Origin: Candidatus Omnitrophota bacterium
GTDB taxonomy: Bacteria; Omnitrophota; Gorgyraeia; Aquiviventales; Aquiviventaceae
Length of the DNA: 6,573 bases
Assembly (NCBI GenBank): GCA_016180605.1
Contig: JACPAW010000173.1
Coordinates: forward strand, 1-6,573
Direction: 5' to 3'
The position numbers and the translations under genes are program-made. This document shows positions 1 through 4,945 of this stretch, piece by piece (the first letter of the stretch is position 1; each line of letters opens with the position of its first letter). The notes below the pieces were generated by a model. That model searched no databases, was not told where the DNA came from, and saw only the letters and a program-made list of their open reading frames with translations.

Positions 1-331
1 GTTAGTAAGTTCCGTTGAGCAGGAGGCATCGATTCCTCTTGGTGCTTGACGGTGCATGTCGCCTGCCCTTCATCCTATTCCGTATCAGAAATTTGAGAAA
101 TTCCTACTGCGCCTTCTAGGAATATCTGCCCAGCAATTCCTCGCCATCTTGAGAGAACTATAGCCTTCCATATCTATGAAAGTTCTTGCCCATTTAGGAG
201 TATTGCATGATTTTTCAAAGCGATAATTCCGCTACAGCTTGACTTCGAAGAGATAGTGTGTTAAAGTGTGAAATCAATCAATTTCGTTAGAAAATACCTC
301 TATAAGTTAATAAATCTACCGTTTTTAACCC
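1..331. other. Gene-poor region upstream of the chaperonin operon
   Basis: No intact gene is visible here on either strand. Frame 2 is open from the first base to a TGA at 47-49 and could be the last codons of an upstream gene, but 15 codons are too few to judge. The one notable ORF is the HicA-like remnant at 56-163, listed separately. The stretch from about 165 is AT-rich and non-coding in appearance. A weak promoter-like pair, TTGACT (239-244) and TAAAGT (262-267) with a 17-base gap, could be a second, distal promoter for the operon, but it matches consensus less well than the pair at 332-359. The octamer TACCTCTA occurs at 295-302 and 339-346, with no assigned meaning. Confidence 0.55.
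56..163 (+). pseudogene. Possible HicA-type toxin remnant with internal deletion
   Basis: This 35-codon ORF runs from ATG 56 to TAG 161-163. Residues 8-20 (IPYQKFEKFLLRL) resemble the first helix of HicA (YcfA-like) mRNA interferase toxins. Residues 19-33 (RLLGISAQQFLAIL) resemble their C-terminal helix, where G-I-S-x-x-x-F-L-x-I-L is typical. Intact HicA proteins have about 60-85 residues; the central beta strands and the catalytic histidine between the two helices are absent. The two halves share R-L-L, so a deletion between short repeats is a plausible origin. No good Shine-Dalgarno sequence precedes the ATG at normal distance: AGGAGG at 21-26 is about 30 bases away. No HicB antitoxin is visible nearby, although the tail ending at 49 could belong to one. 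The family assignment is from memory of the motifs and is tentative; it could be a chance ORF. Confidence 0.3.
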
Positions 332-359
332 TTGAAAGTACCTCTACGTCGCGTACAAT
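332..359 (+). promoter_or_regulatory. Vegetative-type promoter of groES-groEL-groES
   Basis: A -35 box TTGAAA (332-337) and a -10 box TACAAT (354-359) are separated by 16 bases. Each differs from the sigma-70 consensus at one position. Transcription would start near 366, directly in front of the CIRCE operator at 369-395, which is the standard arrangement for HrcA-repressed chaperonin operons. The boxes are seen in the sequence; the start site is inferred. Confidence 0.75.
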
Positions 360-368
360 AACACAAAA

Positions 369-395
369 TTAGCACTCGTAGAAATAGATTGCTAA
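369..395 (+). promoter_or_regulatory. CIRCE operator (HrcA binding site)
   Basis: The sequence is TTAGCACTC, nine bases, GATTGCTAA. The CIRCE consensus is TTAGCACTC-N9-GAGTGCTAA, so the left arm is perfect and the right arm has a single change (G to T at 389). The site lies just after the predicted transcription start and immediately before the ribosome binding site AAGGAGG (396-402). HrcA bound here would block groESL transcription at normal temperature and release it on heat shock. In the mRNA the same inverted repeat can form a stem next to the ribosome binding site, a position known to affect message stability in other bacteria. Confidence 0.93.
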
Positions 396-410
396 AAGGA
401 GGTTTGGGGA

Positions 411-701
411 ATGGCGCTAAAACCACTTGCAGACCGCATCGTGGTAAAGCCGCTGGAGGCTCAAGAGAAGACCAAAAGCGGCATTGTGCTTCCTGACGCC
501 GCTAGGGAAAAGCCCCAGGAGGGCAAAGTAATTGCGGTGGGTACGGGTCGGCTTTTGGAGAACGGCTCGGTTAAGTCGCCGGAAATCAAAAACGGCGACC
601 GCGTATTGTATGGCAAGTATTCCGGAACAGAGGTCTCGCTAGAAGGTGAGGACTATTTGATCCTTCGCGAGGAGGATGTTCTGGCTGTTGTGCAATCCTA
701 G
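411..701 (+). CDS. groES: Co-chaperonin GroES (Hsp10), full-length copy
   Basis: GroES forms a seven-subunit dome that caps GroEL and encloses the folding substrate in the cytoplasm. At 96 residues the protein has the usual length. It opens with the family start LKPLADRIVVKP. The mobile loop covers about residues 16-34 and contains the hydrophobic G-I-V-L (24-27) that docks on the GroEL apical domain. The core follows with VIAVGTGR (40-47) and NGDRVLYGKYSGTEV (61-75), then the C-terminal strand region DYLILREEDVLAVV (81-94). The start is supported by AAGGAGG (396-402), eight bases upstream. It is the first gene after the CIRCE operator and ends 11 bases before groEL, so both should be made from one heat-inducible mRNA. 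A divergent second copy lies behind groEL. Confidence 0.97.
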   Translation: MALKPLADRIVVKPLEAQEKTKSGIVLPDAAREKPQEGKVIAVGTGRLLENGSVKSPEIKNGDRVLYGKYSGTEVSLEGEDYLILREEDVLAVVQS

Positions 702-712
702 AGGAGGAGTCT

Positions 713-2353
713 ATGGCAAAGCAATTGTTGTTCGATGAGGAAGCGCGCCGGCGGATGTACCAAGGAGTCCGGCAGCTAGCTCAAGCGGTCAAGGTCACTC
801 TTGGACCGAAGGGCCGTAACGTGGTTTTGGAGAAGAAATTCGGCTCGCCGACCATTACCAAGGATGGCGTGACCGTCGCGAAAGAAGTGGACCTCGAGGA
901 TCCCTATGAGAATCTCGGGGCCCAATTGGTTAAGGAAGTGGCTGAGAAGACCTCGGATAACGCCGGGGATGGGACAACGACCGCTACCGTCTTAACCGAG
1001 GCCATTTTCCGCGAAGGCCTGAAGAATGTCACAGCCGGTGCCAATCCGATGGGTCTTAAGCGCGGGATCGACAAAGCAGTAGAAGAGGTTGTCGAGCAGC
1101 TTAAGAAGTTTTCCAAGCAGGTCAAGGATAAGAAAGAGATCGCCCAGGTTGCCACCATCGCTTCCAACTATGACACGACAATCGGTGAGCTCATTGCCGA
1201 TGCCATGGAGAAGGTTGGCAAGGATGGCGTCATCACGGTTGAAGAAGCAAAATCCACACAAACTACCCTCGACTTGGTCGAAGGAATGCAGTTCGACCAA
1301 GGGTATCTTTCCCCTTACTTCGTCACGGATGCGGAACGGATGGAATGCGTCTTTGACGAACCGTACATGTTAATCTATGAAAAGAAAATCTCCTCGATGA
1401 AGGATCTTTTGCCGCTTTTGGAGAAGGTCGCAAAAGCCGGCAAACCCATCATCCTCATCGCCGAGGATGTCGAGGGTGAGGCTCTGGCCACCCTTGTGGT
1501 CAACAAGCTGCGCGGCACTTTGCAGTGCGCGGCTATCAAAGCCCCAGGCTATGGCGACCGCCGCAAGGCCATGCTTGAGGACATCGCCACCCTGACGGGT
1601 GGGCGAGCACTGACAGAGGACTTAGGGATCAAGCTGGAGAACGTGCAGCTTGAGGACCTAGGACGTGCCAAGCGCGTTAAGATCGACAAAGAGAACACCA
1701 CGGTTATCGAAGGTGCTGGCAAGACTTCGGCGATCAATGGCCGAATCGCTCAGATCAAGAAGCAGATCGAAGATACGGACTCGGATTACGACCGCGAAAA
1801 GCTTCAAGAGCGGCTTGCCAAGCTCTCCGGCGGTGTCGCCCAGATCAACGTGGGTGCTGCCACCGAGACGGAAATGAAAGAAAAGAAAGCGCGTGTCGAG
1901 GATGCGCTTCATGCCACCAAGGCAGCACGCGAAGAGGGCATCGTCCCAGGCGGTGGGGTAGCCCTAATCCGCTGTATCCCGGCACTTGAGAAACTTAAAC
2001 TAGGTGGCGATGAGCAAATCGGCATCGACATCATCAAGCGCTCTTTGGAGGAGCCAGCCCGCCAGATCGCAACCAACGCAGGCCAGGAAGGCTCCGTTGT
2101 GGTGCAGCGCATCAAGGAAGAAAAGACCAACGTCGGTTTCAACGCGGAAACGCTCGAGTACACCGACATGGTCACGGCGGGAGTCATCGACCCAACCAAA
2201 GTCGTGCGCACCGCCTTGCAGAACGCAGCGAGTATTGCAAGCCTGCTCATCACCAGTGAGGCGCTGATTACGGAACTTCCGGATAAGGAAAAAGACAAGG
2301 CCCCGATGCCAGGTGCCGGTCACGGCGGCGGGTTCGGCGGTGGTGAATATTAA
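713..2353 (+). CDS. groEL: Chaperonin GroEL (Hsp60)
   Basis: GroEL is the ATP-driven double-ring chaperonin that folds cytoplasmic proteins with GroES. The 546-residue length is typical. The equatorial domain shows KVTLGPKGRNVVLEKKFG (27-44), DGVTVAKE (51-58) and the ATP/Mg motif GDGTTT (85-90, with D86). The hydrolysis aspartate corresponding to E. coli D398 is D397 in KKARVEDALHATKAA. The family signature AAREEGIVPGGG lies at 404-415. The apical domain (about 190-375) contains LSPYFVTD (199-206) and KAPGYGDRRKAMLEDIA (276-292). The tail ends in GHGGGFGGGEY rather than a run of GGM repeats, but is still glycine-rich and flexible. AGGAGG at 702-707 lies five bases before the ATG. The gene sits between two groES copies under CIRCE control. 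Confidence 0.98.
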   Translation: MAKQLLFDEEARRRMYQGVRQLAQAVKVTLGPKGRNVVLEKKFGSPTITKDGVTVAKEVDLEDPYENLGAQLVKEVAEKTSDNAGDGTTTATVLTEAIFREGLKNVTAGANPMGLKRGIDKAVEEVVEQLKKFSKQVKDKKEIAQVATIASNYDTTIGELIADAMEKVGKDGVITVEEAKSTQTTLDLVEGMQFDQGYLSPYFVTDAERMECVFDEPYMLIYEKKISSMKDLLPLLEKVAKAGKPIILIAEDVEGEALATLVVNKLRGTLQCAAIKAPGYGDRRKAMLEDIATLTGGRALTEDLGIKLENVQLEDLGRAKRVKIDKENTTVIEGAGKTSAINGRIAQIKKQIEDTDSDYDREKLQERLAKLSGGVAQINVGAATETEMKEKKARVEDALHATKAAREEGIVPGGGVALIRCIPALEKLKLGGDEQIGIDIIKRSLEEPARQIATNAGQEGSVVVQRIKEEKTNVGFNAETLEYTDMVTAGVIDPTKVVRTALQNAASIASLLITSEALITELPDKEKDKAPMPGAGHGGGFGGGEY

Positions 2354-2370
2354 TTCCAAGTGAGGAAACC

Positions 2371-2643
2371 ATGGCTACAGCAACCGCAACAGCAAGCAGC
2401 CTGAAGTTAAAGCCGATCGGCGAGCGCGTGATCGTTCAGCGGCTTGGCTCCGCAGAGAAAAGCAGGGGAGGCTTATACCTTCCTGACTCTGCACAAGAGA
2501 AGCCGCAAGAAGGTATAGTGATCGCCGTAGGAACCGGGCGCCTGCTTAAGGATGGAAAAGTCATCCCCTTAAGCGTTAAGGCCGGCGATCGGATCATCTT
2601 CGGCAAATATTCAGGGGACGATATCCTCGCCATCGTCACCTAA
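2371..2643 (+). CDS. Second, shortened GroES-like co-chaperonin
   Basis: This 90-residue GroES paralogue starts 17 bases after groEL and has its own GAGG (2362-2365) five bases before the ATG. Compared with the first copy it has an N-terminal extension rich in Ala and Thr (MATATATASS, 1-10). The mobile loop reads G-L-Y-L (34-37) where the usual GroEL-docking motif is G-I-V-L. The core EKPQEG, VIAVGTGRLL and AGDRIIFGKYSG is well kept. After GKYSG it jumps directly to DDILAIVT, so the 15 residues matching 73-87 of the first copy (T-E-V through L-R-E, including the conserved Y-L-I-L strand) are missing. The reading frame is intact and the deletion is in frame, so it is probably expressed. It may mix with the first GroES, cap GroEL less tightly, or be decaying; the sequence cannot decide. 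Confidence 0.9.
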   Translation: MATATATASSLKLKPIGERVIVQRLGSAEKSRGGLYLPDSAQEKPQEGIVIAVGTGRLLKDGKVIPLSVKAGDRIIFGKYSGDDILAIVT

Positions 2644-2671
2644 ATTTGCGACTACCAGTCGCAATCACAGG

Positions 2672-2703
2672 CCCCGTCTGGCTATAACGGCCAGGCGGGG
2701 TTT
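2672..2703 (+). terminator. Terminator after the chaperonin operon
   Basis: CCCCGTCTGGC (2672-2682) pairs with GCCAGGCGGGG (2690-2700) over 11 positions, including one G-T wobble, around a 7-base loop. The stem is followed by TTT, then GTGCTTT, so the T-run is short and broken. It starts 28 bases after the second groES stop and is the natural end of the groES-groEL-groES message. A smaller hairpin (GACT-ACC-AGTC, 2650-2660) precedes it. Confidence 0.8.
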
Positions 2704-2744
2704 GTGCTTTGTTACATAATACATAATAAACGTTAAATAATCTA

Positions 2745-2773
2745 TTCATTCTGTATATACAATTGTGTATAAT
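2745..2773 (+). promoter_or_regulatory. Promoter and palindromic operator candidate of the toxin-antitoxin module
   Basis: A perfect -10 box TATAAT (2768-2773) lies 17 bases after a weak -35 candidate TTCATT (2745-2750). Overlapping the -10 is an 18-base near-palindrome, TATATAC-AATT-GTGTATA (2754-2771), with one mismatched pair. RHH antitoxins of the CopG type commonly bind such short inverted repeats over their own promoter and repress the operon. The position fits autoregulation by the antitoxin at 3045-3296. The boxes and palindrome are visible; the binding is inferred. Confidence 0.6.
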
Positions 2774-2787
2774 ACTTAAAGGGCGCG

Positions 2788-3048
2788 ATGAGAGAACTCC
2801 GTTGGAGTCTGATAAAGAGTGCACGGCTTAAGAAAGCACGCGGAGTTTCTTTTGAAGAATTGATCCAAGCAAAACTTATAACAGTCAAGCACCACCCAAA
2901 ACGGCCAGATCAACAGATTATGTTATTTGAACATCGTGGATACATTTGGGTCGTGCCATACATCATCACAGAAAATGAAATATTCTTGAAAACGTTGTAT
3001 CCGAGCCGGAAGTACACCAAGCTACACAAAAGAGGTGAGCTGCCATGA
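2788..3048 (+). CDS. BrnT-like toxin of a type II toxin-antitoxin module
   Basis: The 86-residue protein has the layout of the BrnT (DUF497) group and related small RelE-fold toxins. The N-terminus has RWSLIKSARLKKARGVSFEE (5-24), matching the W-x-x-x-K ... L-x-K-x-R-G-V-S-F-E-E pattern. Residues 43-60 (QIMLFEHRGYIWVVPYII) form the central strands, and 65-78 (IFLKTLYPSRKYTK) matches the basic C-terminal motif. Toxins of this fold usually cleave mRNA and stop translation, but no active-site assignment is certain here. AAAGGG (2778-2783) is a modest ribosome binding site four bases before the ATG. The stop codon overlaps the antitoxin start (ATGA, 3045-3048), giving the toxin-first order seen in brnTA-type operons. 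A DUF4258-type protein is an alternative family name. Confidence 0.68.
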   Translation: MRELRWSLIKSARLKKARGVSFEELIQAKLITVKHHPKRPDQQIMLFEHRGYIWVVPYIITENEIFLKTLYPSRKYTKLHKRGELP

Positions 3049-3296
3049 GACGCATCCAGCTAACCAGGGCCGAACAGGATATCGAACGTGCCTTGCTGCG
3101 AGGAGAGTACCGTGACGTCAGTAAAGCGGAATTCGATGAGATCGCGCAAACCCTGGCTCATAGACGGAAGGACACGGTACTTAACATTCGCGTTAACAGT
3201 GAGGATTTACAGGCGATCAAGAACCGAGCTCGCCGCCACGGCATCAAATACCAAACCTTCATTGCTGAGTTGCTTCACCGCGTTGCCCATAGTTAG
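3045..3296 (+). CDS. CopG/RHH-type antitoxin
   Basis: The 83-residue protein ends in a ribbon-helix-helix fold. Residues 44-50 (TVLNIRV) form the DNA-contacting strand, 51-64 the first helix (NSEDLQAIKNRARR), and 68-82 the second (KYQTFIAELLHRVAH). The charged N-terminal 40 residues (TRAEQDIERALLRGEYRDV...) match the toxin-binding part of antitoxins in the COG5304/CopG_antitoxin group. It should neutralise the upstream toxin and repress the shared promoter. The start overlaps the toxin stop by four bases, which allows translational coupling. It also has its own stronger ribosome binding site, AGAGGTGA (3031-3038), six bases upstream. A stronger site than the toxin's fits the need for excess antitoxin. 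Confidence 0.78.
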   Translation: MRRIQLTRAEQDIERALLRGEYRDVSKAEFDEIAQTLAHRRKDTVLNIRVNSEDLQAIKNRARRHGIKYQTFIAELLHRVAHS

Positions 3297-3314
3297 CAGC
3301 GATAGCTTGCTCAG

Positions 3315-3463
3315 CAGTAATCAGTTAGCACACAGAGTGGGGCGAGGGGCGGGCCCGCCCCGGCACGCGCACTGGGCGGGCCGGGGAGACAGGGGGCGCG
3401 GGAAGAGAGCTAACAAAAACGGCAGTAAGCAGTCAGCTCGTCAGTAATCAGTCTAGCACACAG
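3315..3463. repeat. GC-rich palindromic island between near-identical direct repeats
   Basis: Two direct repeats frame this segment. Copy 1 (3315-3335) and copy 2 (3442-3463) both begin CAGTAATCAGT and end AGCACACAG, differing by one inserted base. Related fragments occur at 3423-3436 (CAGTAAGCAGTCAG) and 3468-3477 (CAGCACACAG). Between the copies is a very GC-rich block holding a perfect 16-base palindrome GGGGCGGGCCCGCCCC (3346-3361). A competing stem pairs GGCCCGCCC (3352-3360) with GGGCGGGCC (3374-3382) around a 13-base loop. The hexamers GTTAGC (3324-3329) and GCTAAC (3409-3414) are also inverted around the block. No T-run follows, so it is not an obvious terminator. It looks like a small mobile or repetitive element in a short-repeat array; the class is unknown. 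Confidence 0.6.
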
Positions 3464-3486
3464 CAAACAGCACACAGAAAGTGACA

Positions 3487-3530
3487 AGAGGTTTGTCGGT
3501 CGTGGCAGGACCCGCTGCCGAGATACCTCT
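3487..3530 (+). repeat. Small nested hairpin carrying a 14-base motif repeated after guaB3
   Basis: AGAGGT (3487-3492) pairs with ACCTCT (3525-3530), and inside it GGCAG (3504-3508) pairs with CTGCC (3515-3519). The inner arm includes GTGGCAGGACCCGC (3502-3515), which recurs exactly at 5049-5062 inside the inverted repeat between guaB3 and guaA. The element ends five bases before the -35 box of the promoter at 3536. It may be a fragment of a dispersed repeat or a regulatory site for guaB3; neither can be confirmed from one window. Confidence 0.45.
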
Positions 3531-3535
3531 GGGCG

Positions 3536-3564
3536 TTGACATGAGAAAGGGCAATCGCTAAAAT
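3536..3564 (+). promoter_or_regulatory. Strong sigma-70-type promoter upstream of guaB3
   Basis: TTGACA (3536-3541, perfect -35) and TAAAAT (3559-3564, one change from TATAAT) are separated by the ideal 17 bases. The predicted start is near 3571. It is the best promoter in the 399-base gap and the only convincing one in front of guaB3. The transcript would meet the terminator hairpin at 3612-3646 before reaching the gene. Confidence 0.72.
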
Positions 3565-3611
3565 CGAGTATGGTTTTCCGAGTAGTTTCGCAAACTTCAC
3601 AGGTTTCGATA

Positions 3612-3646
3612 GCAAACCATGCTCGCGAGCATGGTTTGCGTTTTTT
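3612..3646 (+). terminator. Intrinsic terminator between the promoter and guaB3
   Basis: Positions 3612-3639 form a perfect 28-base palindrome, GCAAACCATGCTCG and its reverse complement, followed by G and six T residues (3641-3646). This is a textbook rho-independent terminator in the + direction; no A-run precedes it, so it is not obviously bidirectional. It lies about 315 bases after the antitoxin stop, 40 bases after the predicted start near 3571, and 50 bases before guaB3. It could end the toxin-antitoxin message, end a short RNA of about 75 bases, or act as an attenuator of guaB3. Upstream segments that can compete with its arms are CGCAAAC (3589-3595, complementary to 3634-3640) and GGTTT (3602-3606, complementary to 3614-3618). 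Confidence 0.85.
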
Positions 3647-3648
3647 AC

Positions 3649-3676
3649 CCTTGTACCTTGAACCTTGCACCTTGTA
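3649..3676. repeat. Four tandem CCTTGNA heptamers
   Basis: CCTTGTA, CCTTGAA, CCTTGCA and CCTTGTA follow one another without gaps. Only the sixth base varies. The array fills the space between the terminator's T-run and the ribosome binding site of guaB3. It resembles the short tandem heptamer repeats described between genes of filamentous cyanobacteria and seen in many environmental genomes. No coding role is likely; minus-strand ORFs through it give repetitive, unconvincing peptides. Confidence 0.85.
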
Positions 3677-3695
3677 CCCACTTAAGAGGTGAACG

Positions 3696-4925
3696 ATGGC
3701 AGAGTGGATCGGTATTGGACGACGCGCGCGGCGCTGCTATGGATTCGATGAAATCGCACTCGTACCTGGAACCGTGAGTCTTAATGCTGCCGAGGTCGAT
3801 GCCAGTTGGAAACTGCGGGATCTGACGTTTCGTGTACCAATCATCGCATCGGCAATGGATGGTGTTGTCGATGTGACCTTCGCCATCACCATGGGTAAGC
3901 TAGGGGCCCTGGCAGTGCTCAACCTAGACGGAGTCCAATGCCGCTACGAAAATCCCGCTGAAGCCATCGGCCACATTATCCAGGGCGATGTAGAAAAAAC
4001 GACCAATATCGTCCAGCAGCTCTACAAAGAACCGATCCAGGAAAAATTAATCGCCAAGCGGATTGAGCAAATTAAAAGCGCCAATGTGCCTTGCGCCGTC
4101 AGCACGATTCCTCAGAATGCCGAGCGCTTTGGCGCAATCGCTCAAGAGGCAGGTGCTGACATCTTCGTCGTCCAATCTACGGTTACAACCGCCCGGCACA
4201 TCGCAACCATTTACAAGCCACTGGATTTTCCCAAGTTTTTTAAAACCATGCGCATCCCGGTTATTGTGGGAAACTGTGTCACCTCTGAACAGGGCCTTGA
4301 GCTTATGGACGCCGGCGCTGATGCTTTGCTCGTAGGAGTTGGCCCAGGTGCCGCCTGTACGACACGCGGCGTTTTGGGTGTCGGGGTCCCCCAGGTTACA
4401 GCAACGGTAGATGTGGCATCCGCACGCGATTTTTACTTCAAGAAGAGCAGCCGCTATGTGCCCATTATCACCGATGGCGGCATGCGCAATGGAGGGGATA
4501 TCTGCAAGGCTTTTGCCTGCGGCTCGGATGCCGTCATGGTTGGTTCTGCATTTGCCAAAGCTAAAGAGGCTCCAGGACGCGGTTTCCACTGGGGAATGGC
4601 TTATCCGCACTCCAGCCTTCCTCGCGGGACGCGAATCTTTGTCGGAACCACCGGTACTTTGGAACAAATCCTTTTTGGACCGGCTTTGACGGATGATGGG
4701 TCTCAGAACCTGATGGGAGCATTGACGACGTGCATGGGAACGGTAGGGGCCAAGGACATCAAGGCTTTTCAATTAACCGAAATCATCATCGCTCCCTCGA
4801 TTCAAACCGAAGGCAAGAGCTTCCAACAAGTCCAGCGGGTTGGAATGGCGCGCAAGTCAACGGCGGAGCAGCCAGCAAGCCGTCAGAAGACTCCTCCGAA
4901 GGCACGCACCGCCACTCGCGCATGA
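3696..4925 (+). CDS. guaB3: GuaB3-family IMP dehydrogenase
   Basis: The 409-residue protein is an IMP dehydrogenase of the GuaB3 type, which oxidises IMP to XMP with NAD+ in guanine nucleotide synthesis. The start (GIGRRARRCYGFDEIALVPG, 6-25) and PIIASAMDGVVDV (48-60) are characteristic of GuaB3. The catalytic loop is GPGAACTTR (216-224, with nucleophile C221) in place of the GPGSICTTR of classical GuaB. The phosphate-binding segment is DGGMRNGGDICKA (260-272), and the flap region includes EAPGRGFHWGMAYP (291-304). No CBS (Bateman) domain is inserted, so the usual nucleotide regulation through CBS is absent. The last 22 residues, from STAEQPASR, form a basic, Ala/Pro/Thr-rich tail that appears to extend past the family core. 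AGAGGTG (3685-3691) lies four bases before the ATG. guaA, the next step, lies 167 bases downstream. Confidence 0.92.
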   Translation: MAEWIGIGRRARRCYGFDEIALVPGTVSLNAAEVDASWKLRDLTFRVPIIASAMDGVVDVTFAITMGKLGALAVLNLDGVQCRYENPAEAIGHIIQGDVEKTTNIVQQLYKEPIQEKLIAKRIEQIKSANVPCAVSTIPQNAERFGAIAQEAGADIFVVQSTVTTARHIATIYKPLDFPKFFKTMRIPVIVGNCVTSEQGLELMDAGADALLVGVGPGAACTTRGVLGVGVPQVTATVDVASARDFYFKKSSRYVPIITDGGMRNGGDICKAFACGSDAVMVGSAFAKAKEAPGRGFHWGMAYPHSSLPRGTRIFVGTTGTLEQILFGPALTDDGSQNLMGALTTCMGTVGAKDIKAFQLTEIIIAPSIQTEGKSFQQVQRVGMARKSTAEQPASRQKTPPKARTATRA

Positions 4926-4945
4926 AAAAACAGGTACAGAATCCC

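Noticed and set aside
96..127. Imperfect inverted repeat AGAAATTCCT / AGGAATATCT
   Set aside because: One mismatch, AT-rich and no T-run; it falls at the joint of the HicA-like remnant and is too weak to call a terminator or operator.
239..267. TTGACT-17-TAAAGT promoter-like pair
   Set aside because: The -10 match is poor and a much better promoter lies at 332-359 next to CIRCE. Mentioned only as a possible distal start.
3315..3477. CRISPR-like array from the CAGTAATCAGT repeats
   Set aside because: Only two good copies exist, spaced about 106 bases apart, with partial copies irregularly placed and no cas genes in the window.
3571..3646. Known riboswitch (purine, ZTP, PRPP, TPP) in the guaB3 leader
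   Set aside because: The conserved cores of these classes are not visible and the leader before the terminator is only about 40 bases. An unknown attenuator remains possible.
3410..3681. Two overlapping minus-strand ORFs of 77 and 86 codons
   Set aside because: They run through the heptamer array, the terminator palindrome and the CAGTAATCAGT-type repeats, giving repeat-derived, Cys-rich peptides without a plausible family or ribosome binding site.
4047..4772. 241-codon minus-strand ORF
   Set aside because: It lies entirely antisense to guaB3, whose catalytic motifs are unmistakable; the antisense peptide has no recognisable domain.
3696..4925. GMP reductase (GuaC) instead of IMP dehydrogenase
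   Set aside because: The N-terminus and the catalytic loop match GuaB3, and the gene sits with guaA, which uses XMP. Activity was not tested, so a small doubt remains.
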